9,285 nucleotides of DNA, from NCBI GenBank assembly GCA_964555565.1, contig CAZKTF010000143.1, positions 1 to 9,285 of the forward strand. The letters are read 5' to 3'. Position 1 is the stretch's first letter. The number at the start of each line of letters is the position of its first letter. Positions 4,033 to 9,285 of the stretch are shown one piece after another. The notes under the pieces are model-generated. The model did no database searches. It had not been told where the DNA came from and saw only the letters and a list, made by a program, of their open reading frames with translations. Made by a program: the position numbers and the translations under genes. Origin of the DNA: CAZKTF01 sp964555565. Lineage in GTDB: Bacteria; Planctomycetota; JAJSAM01; JAKLKS01.

Positions 4033-7000
4033 GTGCCCGACTTCGTCCACCTCCACGTCCACAGCGACTACTCCCTCCTCGACGGCGCGGCGCGCGTCGA
4101 TGGGCTCGTGAAGACCGCCGCCGACCACGGCATGGGCGCGCTCGCGCTCACCGACCACGGGAACCTCTTCGGCTCCCTCGCGTTCTACAAGGCCGCGCGC
4201 AAGGCCGGCGTGAACCCGATCCTCGGCTGCGAGATGTACGTGGCCCCCGGCAGCCGCACCGACCGGCAGAAGGACCCGGCCACGGGGGTGGCCGCCTACC
4301 ACCTCACCGTCCTCGCCAAGGACCACGAGGGGTACCGCAACCTGATGCGCCTCGCCTCCACCGCCTACATGGACGGCTTCTACTACCACCCCCGCATCGA
4401 CAAGGCCGCCCTCGCCGGGCACCACCGCGGGCTCATCGCGCTGTCCGGGTGCCTCAAGGGGGAGGTCTCCCACTCCCTCCGCACGGGGAACCGGCGCCGC
4501 GCGCTCGAGGCCGCGGCCTTCTACCGGGACCTCCTCGGGGAGGACTTCTACGTCGAGGTCATGCGCAACGGGGCCGAGGGGCAGGAGGAGAACAACCGGG
4601 CGCTCGTCGGCGTGGCGCGGGAGATGGGGATCCCGCTCGTGGCCACCAACGACGTCCACTACCTGACGCCCGACGACTTCCTCGCGCACGAGGCGCTGCT
4701 GTGCCTCTCCACGGGCAAGACGCTGGAGGACGAGGACCGCCTCCGGATGACGGCCAACGAGTTCTGGATGAAGCCCCCGGCGGACATGGAGGGCCTGTTC
4801 CGCGACCTCCCCGAGGCGGTCCGGAACACCGTGGCCATCGGGCAGAAGTGCCGCATCGAGCTCCCCTTCGGCGGCCCCCACCTCCCCCGCTTCACCCCCC
4901 CGGGCGGCGAGGAGCCGGTCCCCTTCTTCCGCCGCCTCTGCCGCGAGGGGCTCGCGCTGCGCTACCCGGGCAGCCCGCCCGAGGCCCTCCAGCGGCTCGA
5001 GATGGAGATGGCCGTCATCGAGAAGATGGGCTTCGTCTCCTACTTCCTCATCGTCTGGGACTTCATCCGGTTCGCGCGCGAGCAGTCCATCCCCGTCGGC
5101 CCGGGGCGCGGCTCGGCGGCCGGGTCGATCGTGGCCTACAGCCTCCGGATCACCGACGTGGACCCGCTGCGCTACGGCCTGCTCTTCGAGCGCTTCCTCA
5201 ACTCCGAGCGCCGCTCCATGCCGGACATCGACATCGACTTCTGCCGCGACGGGCGCGCGGAGGTCATCCGCTACGTCAACCAGAAGTACGGCGGGCCCGA
5301 GAACGTCACCCAGATCATCACCTTCGGGACGCTGGCCGCGCGGGCGGTGCTCCGGGACGTCGGGCGCGTGCTCGCCATCCCGCTGGCCGAGGTGGACGCC
5401 CTCTGCAAGAAGGTCCCCGCGGGGCCCGGCGTCACGCTCACCGACGCGCTCGGGCGCGACCGCGACCTGGCGGCCGCGCGGGAGGACCCGCGCACGAAGC
5501 GCCTGTTCGACATCGCGCTCCGGCTCGAGGGGCTGAACCGCCACGCCTCCGTGCACGCCGCCGGGGTGGTCATCGGGGACGGCCCGCTCCGGGAGCACGT
5601 CCCCCTCTACCGCAAGGACGACGACGTCACGACCCAGTGGACCATGGAGGAGCTCGAGGAGGTCGGGCTCCTGAAGATGGACTTCCTCGGCCTCAAGACG
5701 CTGACGGTCCTCGACCGGGCGGTGAAGCTCGTCGCGAAGACCCGCGGCGTCGCGATCGACCTGGCCCGCCTGCCCGAGGGGGACCGGGCCACCTACGAGA
5801 TGCTCGGCCGCGGGGACTCCTTCGGCGTGTTCCAGCTCGAGTCCGGCGGGATGCGGGACATCCTCCAGCGCCTGCGCCCCGACCGCTTCGAGGACCTGAT
5901 CGCGATCCTCGCCCTCTACCGCCCGGGCCCGCTCCAGACCGGCATGGTGGACTCCTACATCCGGCGCAAGCGCGGCGAGGAGCCCGTCGAGGTCCCCCAC
6001 CCCGCGCTCCGCGAGGTCCTCGCGGAGACCTACGGGACCTTCGTGTACCAGGAACAGGTGATGCGCATCGCGAACGTGCTGGCGGGCTTCTCGCTCAACG
6101 AGGCCGACGGCCTGCGCAAGGCGATGGGGAAGAAGCGGCCCGAGGAGATGGCCAAGCTCCGGGACCGCTTCGTCGAGGGGGCGGTCTCCCGCGGCACCGA
6201 GCGCGGGGTGGCCCAGCGCATCTGGGACCAGATCACCGCCTTCGCCGAGTACTGCTTCAACAAGAGCCACACGGCGGCCTACGCGGTCGTCACCTACCAG
6301 ACCGCCTGGTTCCGGGCGAACTACCCGGTGGAGTTCCTGGCCGCGCTCCTGACCTGCGACATCGGGAACACGGACAAGCTCGTGGAGGGGCTGGACGAGT
6401 GCCGGCGCGCGGGGATCCCCGTGCTGCCGCCCGCCGTGGACCGCAGCGACGTCGGCTTCACGCCCGAGGCCCGGGAGGGTGCGGCCGCGCCGGACTCGAT
6501 CCGGTTCGGCCTGGCCGGGATCCGGGGCGTGGGCGAGCGGGCCGTGGAGTCGATCCTCGAGGCCCGGGCGCGCCTGGGCGGGGGCTTCTCCTCCCTCTTC
6601 GACCTCTGCGAGAACGTGGACCTCCACCTCGTGAACCGGGCGGCCCTGGAGGCCCTCGTCAAGGCCGGGGCCATGGACGGCCTCGGTCGCCGCGCCCCGC
6701 TCATGGAGGGCCTCGACCGGGCGCTGCGCCTCGGGAGCGAGGCGCAGGCGGACCGCCGCGCCGGGCAGATGTCGCTGTTCGGGGCCCCCCGGGCGGCCGC
6801 CGCGGCGGTGGCGACGCCGACGGTCGATCGGGACCTCCCCGACGTGCCCGACTGGCCCGAGAACCAGGTCCTGGCCTTCGAGAAGGAGACGCTGGGGTTC
6901 TACGCCTCGAGCCACCCGCTCACCCGGCACGAGTCCACGCTCCGTGCCTTCGCCACGCACGCCTCGGCCGAACTGCGCTCCCTCCCCGCGGGGTCCCGCG

Positions 7001-7545
7001 TCCGCGTGGGCGGGATGATGACCGGCGTGCAGGCCCGGTTCCCGAAGAACGGCCCGAACCGGGACAGGAAGTACGCGCGGTTCCGGATGGAGGACTTCGA
7101 CGGGACGCTCGACTGCGTGTGCTTCTCGGAGGCCTACGAGCGCCTCAAGGACCGGATCGCCCCGGACCGGATCGTCTTCGTGGAGGGGACGCTTGCCACC
7201 GACCGGGAGGAGCCCTCGCTCCGCGTGGACCGGGTCGTGCCCGTCGAGGAGGCCCCCCGGGAGCTCTCCTCCTCGGTGGTGGTGCGGGTCCCCGCCCCGG
7301 AGGGGGACGCCCCCTTCCGCGACCTCAAGGGGCTCCTCCAGCGCCACCGCGGGGAGACGCCGGTCTTCGTCGAGATGGAGCCCGCGCGGGGCCTCGAGAC
7401 CCGCTTCCGGATCCTCGGCGCCGGCATCGACCCGTCCCCGGCCGCGCTGGAGGAGGCGGCGCGCCTGTTCGGCGCCGCGAACGTGCGCTGCGGGCGGGCC
7501 CCGGTGACGGCTCCGCCTCGGAGGGCGTGGCGGGATTCGTTGTAG
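4033..7545 (+). CDS. dnaE: DNA polymerase III alpha subunit (replicative DNA polymerase)
   Basis: Complete 1170-residue DnaE, close to the usual length of about 1,160. GTG was chosen because the family starts with FVHLHVHSDYSLLDG, here at residues 4-18; the open frame continues far upstream only because of high GC. The PHP domain (about 4-215) has all expected metal ligands: H8, H10, D41, H42, E67, H90, C140, D207 and H209. The polymerase core includes GPGRGSAAGS (356-365), PDIDIDF with catalytic D400 and D402, and KMDFLGLKTL with D550. Fingers and thumb motifs include QLESGGMRDI (601-610), ALYRPGP (627-633) and YQEQVM (672-677). A helix-hairpin-helix lies near 827-875. GQMSLFG (911-917) is the beta-clamp-binding motif, and an OB fold covers about 988-1070. 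It synthesises both strands at the replication fork in the cytoplasm with beta clamp and tau. It is DnaE-type, with no PolC exonuclease insertion. It is monocistronic in this window, ending 33 bases from a convergent gene. Confidence 0.98.
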   Translation: MPDFVHLHVHSDYSLLDGAARVDGLVKTAADHGMGALALTDHGNLFGSLAFYKAARKAGVNPILGCEMYVAPGSRTDRQKDPATGVAAYHLTVLAKDHEGYRNLMRLASTAYMDGFYYHPRIDKAALAGHHRGLIALSGCLKGEVSHSLRTGNRRRALEAAAFYRDLLGEDFYVEVMRNGAEGQEENNRALVGVAREMGIPLVATNDVHYLTPDDFLAHEALLCLSTGKTLEDEDRLRMTANEFWMKPPADMEGLFRDLPEAVRNTVAIGQKCRIELPFGGPHLPRFTPPGGEEPVPFFRRLCREGLALRYPGSPPEALQRLEMEMAVIEKMGFVSYFLIVWDFIRFAREQSIPVGPGRGSAAGSIVAYSLRITDVDPLRYGLLFERFLNSERRSMPDIDIDFCRDGRAEVIRYVNQKYGGPENVTQIITFGTLAARAVLRDVGRVLAIPLAEVDALCKKVPAGPGVTLTDALGRDRDLAAAREDPRTKRLFDIALRLEGLNRHASVHAAGVVIGDGPLREHVPLYRKDDDVTTQWTMEELEEVGLLKMDFLGLKTLTVLDRAVKLVAKTRGVAIDLARLPEGDRATYEMLGRGDSFGVFQLESGGMRDILQRLRPDRFEDLIAILALYRPGPLQTGMVDSYIRRKRGEEPVEVPHPALREVLAETYGTFVYQEQVMRIANVLAGFSLNEADGLRKAMGKKRPEEMAKLRDRFVEGAVSRGTERGVAQRIWDQITAFAEYCFNKSHTAAYAVVTYQTAWFRANYPVEFLAALLTCDIGNTDKLVEGLDECRRAGIPVLPPAVDRSDVGFTPEAREGAAAPDSIRFGLAGIRGVGERAVESILEARARLGGGFSSLFDLCENVDLHLVNRAALEALVKAGAMDGLGRRAPLMEGLDRALRLGSEAQADRRAGQMSLFGAPRAAAAAVATPTVDRDLPDVPDWPENQVLAFEKETLGFYASSHPLTRHESTLRAFATHASAELRSLPAGSRVRVGGMMTGVQARFPKNGPNRDRKYARFRMEDFDGTLDCVCFSEAYERLKDRIAPDRIVFVEGTLATDREEPSLRVDRVVPVEEAPRELSSSVVVRVPAPEGDAPFRDLKGLLQRHRGETPVFVEMEPARGLETRFRILGAGIDPSPAALEEAARLFGAANVRCGRAPVTAPPRRAWRDSL

Positions 7546-7565
7546 GGGCGGGGCTTGCCCCGCCC
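7546..7565. terminator. Hairpin between convergent genes, possible bidirectional terminator
   Basis: A perfect 9-bp inverted repeat GGGCGGGGC (7546-7554), two-base gap, GCCCCGCCC (7557-7565) starts at the first base after the dnaE stop. It lies in the 33-base gap before the convergent gene's stop at 7579. Position and symmetry suit a shared transcription terminator. There is no T-run on either side, so it would not be a classical intrinsic terminator. Confidence 0.5.
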
Positions 7566-7578
7566 GCCGTTGCCGTCG

Positions 7579-8181
7579 TTACCGCTCGATTTCCGGCAGC
7601 GCCTCGCGCTTCTCGACGACCCAGCCGCTCGAGACCGCCTTCCAGGGGTCCTCGGCGCGGCGGAACTCGTCGCCCTTCCGCTCGTACTTCACCTGCCAGT
7701 AGCGGATGTCGTTGAAGCGCTTCCCCTGGACCACGTCCACCGGGTCCATGAGGCCGTAGATCCTCAGTTCCAGCGCGTCCGCGTGGTCGTCCACGTCGCT
7801 GAAGGTCGCCACGCAGGACTTCGAGGCCCCGTCGGCGACCCCGTCCTTGCGGAGGTCCGAGGCGGTCGCCAGGTCCTTCGCCCCGGTCTTCTTCTCCGTG
7901 GCCGCCTTGATCGCCGCGTCGCAGGAGTCGCGATAGACGGCGTCCTTGGGGCCCCGGATCTCGATCCGGAGGGTGGGCTTGCGCTCCTCGCCCGTCCTGT
8001 TCTCGACCGCGTAGGTCATGTACCAGGCGACCCGGGTCTTCCCGCCCTCGGCGGGCACACGCACCCAGGACGGGGTGTCGTGCTTCAGGCCGAGCTTCCA
8101 CCGGAGCGCGGCGGCGGCCGCCGCCGAGGAGACGGCGACGAGCGCGGCGACGGCGATGCCCAAGAGCGCGGACCGGCGCAT
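7579..8181 (-). CDS. Exported or membrane-anchored protein of unknown function
   Basis: A 200-residue protein, ATG at 8181-8179, preceded by GGGAGGG (8194-8188) 6 bases away, which fixes the start. Residues 1-26 (MRRSALLGIAVAALVAVSSA, then AAAAAL) form a signal peptide or N-terminal anchor, with no lipobox cysteine. The exported part begins RWKLGLKHDTPSWVRV, then a strand-rich segment (AWYMTYAVENRTGEERKPTLRIEIRG) resembling an immunoglobulin-like or DUF-type domain. A helical segment about 85-115 follows, then CVATFSDVDDHADALELRIYGLMDPV (about 122-147), a pattern I associate with uncharacterised planctomycetal exported proteins. Two cysteines (C87 and C122) could form a disulphide. The function is not known. 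It lies 85 bases downstream of the prepilin-like gene on the same strand, with a promoter-like sequence between, so it may be transcribed both with that gene and on its own. Confidence 0.8.
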   Translation of the reverse strand: MRRSALLGIAVAALVAVSSAAAAAALRWKLGLKHDTPSWVRVPAEGGKTRVAWYMTYAVENRTGEERKPTLRIEIRGPKDAVYRDSCDAAIKAATEKKTGAKDLATASDLRKDGVADGASKSCVATFSDVDDHADALELRIYGLMDPVDVVQGKRFNDIRYWQVKYERKGDEFRRAEDPWKAVSSGWVVEKREALPEIER

Positions 8182-8219
8182 GCGGATCCCTCCCGTTTGC
8201 CCGAGCGGACGGCGGGCGG

Positions 8220-8249
8220 AGTATCCTCGCGCCCTGCTGCGGGGGTCAA
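8220..8249 (-). promoter_or_regulatory. Sigma-70-like promoter for the exported protein gene
   Basis: On the minus strand, TTGACC (8249-8244, 5 of 6 to the -35 consensus) and GATACT (8225-8220, 4 of 6 to the -10 consensus) are separated by 18 bases. This pair sits 25-55 bases before the ribosome binding site and 38 bases before the ATG at 8181. In DNA this GC-rich the pair stands out, but it has not been tested. Confidence 0.42.
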
Positions 8250-8266
8250 GGGAAATGGGGCCCCCC

Positions 8267-8899
8267 CTACTGCTCGCGGATGCAGAACTGCTTGAGGAGT
8301 TCGTGGGTGGTGTCCCCGACGGCGATGGCCGCGTCGGCGGCCAGGCCCAGGTCCTCGTAGTCCATGAACTTGACCGACCCGTCCTCCCAGCCCACGTTCA
8401 CGCCGTGCAGGTGGTGGCCGGTCCGTCCGTCGTCCCCCTGGCAGTCGGTGGCCCAGGCCTGCTTCTTGGTGCTGTCGAACCGGATCGCGTACATCTTGCG
8501 GTTGCGCCCCGCGTAGGAGCAGAGCGTCGCGTCCACGCTGTCCAGGTTCATGTTCTGGTAGCGCTTCAGGAAGTCCCGGTCGCTCATGTCCTGCTGGCGG
8601 GGGTCGCCGGGGCAGATGAAGAGCCTCTCGTCCCCCTCCTTCACGTCCTTTTTGTAGAGGTTGAGGATCATCGCCGTCCCGCCGCGCACGCCGAGCTTGC
8701 CCTCGTTCAGGCGGAGGTTCAGGAAGACGACGATGTTGCGGAGGTTGTTCTGGCACTCCGTCTTCCGCTTGCCCTCCATGGCCTTCGGGATGACGGCGGA
8801 GACGATCCCGATGAGGGCGGCGATGATCGTGACGACGATGAGGATCTCGACCAGGGTGAACCCGCCTTCGCGGGGGGCGCGGCGCGCGGCGTGAGCCAT
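8267..8899 (-). CDS. Type II secretion/type IV pilus-like prepilin (H-X9-DG pseudopilin)
   Basis: A 210-residue protein. The ATG at 8899-8897 is fixed by AGGAGG (8909-8904) 4 bases away; the frame is open further upstream but without a better start. A short basic leader MAHAARRAPREGG precedes F14-TLVE18, so prepilin peptidase should cut after G13. E18 is the conserved Glu5 of the mature pilin, followed by a hydrophobic helix (about 19-38). The segment TECQNNLRNI (47-56), FICPGDP (94-100), SYAGRN (128-133) and H163-x9-D173-G174 in HLHGVNVGWEDGSVKF is the DUF1559/H-X9-DG arrangement of planctomycetal and verrucomicrobial pseudopilins. It is probably exported and assembled, or displayed at the envelope. 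No secretion or pilus machinery genes are near, so it is an orphan of the expanded family. It lies 142 bases downstream of ahcY on the same strand; a shared transcript is possible but not needed. Confidence 0.92.
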   Translation of the reverse strand: MAHAARRAPREGGFTLVEILIVVTIIAALIGIVSAVIPKAMEGKRKTECQNNLRNIVVFLNLRLNEGKLGVRGGTAMILNLYKKDVKEGDERLFICPGDPRQQDMSDRDFLKRYQNMNLDSVDATLCSYAGRNRKMYAIRFDSTKKQAWATDCQGDDGRTGHHLHGVNVGWEDGSVKFMDYEDLGLAADAAIAVGDTTHELLKQFCIREQ

Positions 8900-8903
8900 G
8901 ATG

Positions 8904-8926
8904 CCTCCTGGACCGGCGGGCCGGTC
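8904..8926 (-). promoter_or_regulatory. Hairpin next to the ribosome binding site of the prepilin-like gene
   Basis: A perfect 7-bp inverted repeat, GACCGGC (8911-8917), gap GG, GCCGGTC (8920-8926), lies one base upstream of the ribosome binding site AGGAGG (8909-8904). In the transcript this stem would abut the ribosome landing site and could shield the 5' end or tune initiation. That effect is inferred; only the symmetry is seen. Confidence 0.4.
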
Positions 8927-8990
8927 CCGCTGGATACGACCCCCGCCGGACCCCCTCAGGTCCCGCCGGCGTGATGGAACCATCGTAACC

Positions 8991-9042
8991 GCCCCCGCCG
9001 GGGGCGCCAAGGGGAACAGGGGGGCCCGGGCCGCCTGGCCCC
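8991..9042 (-). terminator. Two hairpins after the ahcY stop, possible terminator
   Basis: On the minus strand the first hairpin overlaps the stop codon: GGGGCC (9042-9037), a 10-base loop, GGCCCC (9026-9021). A second follows: GCCCCC (9005-9000 on this strand), a 3-base loop, GGGGGC (8996-8991). Both are GC-only stems without a following U-run. They may attenuate or end ahcY transcription ahead of the prepilin-like gene. A small GATGG-AA-CCATC palindrome (8973-8984) follows. Confidence 0.35.
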
Positions 9043-9285
9043 TAAGTCCCTTCCTCCCAGGAGCGCAGGTACTGCTCCTGCTCGGCGGTGAGGCGGTCGA
9101 TGGAGACCCCCATGGCCCCGAGCTTGAGCTCGGCGACCGTCCGGTCGATCTCCTGCGGCACGAGGTGGACCCCGGCCGGGAGGGGCTCCTTGCGCAGCGC
9201 CGCCCACTCGGCCACGAGCGCCTGGCAGGAGAAGGACATGTCCATCACGCTGGCCGGGTGGCCCTCGGCGCAGGCCAGGTTCACG
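9042..9285 (-). CDS. ahcY: Adenosylhomocysteinase, C-terminal part (runs off the right edge)
   Basis: The last 81 codons or so of S-adenosylhomocysteine hydrolase, TAG at 9044-9042. The enzyme splits S-adenosylhomocysteine into adenosine and homocysteine with bound NAD, clearing the product inhibitor of methyltransferases. The visible part begins VNLACAEGHPASVMDMSF, the conserved segment containing the active-site GHP loop. It continues through VPQEIDRTVAELKLGAMGV and ends LTAEQEQYLRSWEEGT. GTG at 9284-9282 is an internal valine codon, not a start. The protein stops at SWEEGT and lacks the longer lysine/tyrosine-containing tail (KPDHYRY type) that eukaryotic and many bacterial enzymes reach into the neighbouring subunit. 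It therefore looks like the shorter archaeal/Thermotoga-type form. That subtype assignment rests on the C-terminus only. Confidence 0.96.
   Translation of the reverse strand, partial: VNLACAEGHPASVMDMSFSCQALVAEWAALRKEPLPAGVHLVPQEIDRTVAELKLGAMGVSIDRLTAEQEQYLRSWEEGT

Noticed and set aside
3901..7347. Minus-strand open frame antisense to dnaE, continuous with the HEAT gene frame
   Set aside because: It lies opposite a complete dnaE and its translation is low-complexity (repeated VLxEVxHVxV patterns). Only its last 321 codons, after a good lipoprotein start, are a real gene.
4449..7715. 1088-codon plus-strand open frame inside dnaE
   Set aside because: It is an out-of-frame shadow of dnaE with arginine/glycine/proline-rich translation.
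8900..9010. Longer 247-residue version of the prepilin-like protein
   Set aside because: The added residues are not signal-like and AGGAGG directly precedes the ATG at 8899, which gives a normal short prepilin leader.
9282..9284. GTG at 9284 as the start of a separate 80-residue gene
   Set aside because: It encodes the valine of the conserved VNLA segment inside adenosylhomocysteinase; the gene continues beyond the window.

Overview
The window is very GC-rich chromosomal DNA. It is probably from a member of the Planctomycetota or a close relative, most likely seen through metagenomics. The evidence is lipoproteins with HEAT-like repeats (one ending in the TGE..GDDP.AWRRWL motif common in planctomycetal HEAT proteins), an orphan prepilin-like protein with the H-X9-DG motif typical of planctomycetal and verrucomicrobial pseudopilins, and a 167-residue zinc-ribbon protein of a type I associate with this group. 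This placement is inferred from protein style, not from a marker gene tree.

Left edge (1-196): the minus-strand N-terminus of a lipoprotein with a HEAT-like segment. From about 300 to 2429 the character changes. This stretch holds a lower-GC minus-strand gene for an HNH endonuclease carrying four homing-endonuclease-associated repeats (394-1584). A degenerate integron attC-like site lies directly before its start codon. Two clusters of related palindromic repeats, built on GGGGTCAGACCCC and CGTTTGCAAACG, bound the stretch, and a small 72-codon reading frame sits between them. I read it as an accessory insertion or repeat-rich patch between two HEAT-lipoprotein loci.

Centre: a two-gene minus-strand unit (HEAT lipoprotein 2935-3900, then a zinc-ribbon protein 2421-2924) whose last gene takes its stop codon from the palindromic repeat. 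It is divergent from the complete replicative DNA polymerase III alpha subunit gene dnaE (4033-7545, plus strand, GTG start). That protein retains an apparently intact PHP metal site, all three palm aspartates and a beta-clamp motif.

Right part, all minus strand: the C-terminus of adenosylhomocysteinase (ahcY, 9042 to the edge), then a prepilin-like protein (8267-8899), then an anchored or exported protein of unknown function (7579-8181) with its own promoter-like sequence. The last gene converges on dnaE across a 33-bp gap holding a perfect hairpin. No RNA genes, CRISPR array or complete insertion sequence were seen. DnaE and AhcY are housekeeping functions (replication; methyl-cycle recycling). 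The envelope proteins have no assignable pathway from this window. The most unusual part is the 300-2429 patch.
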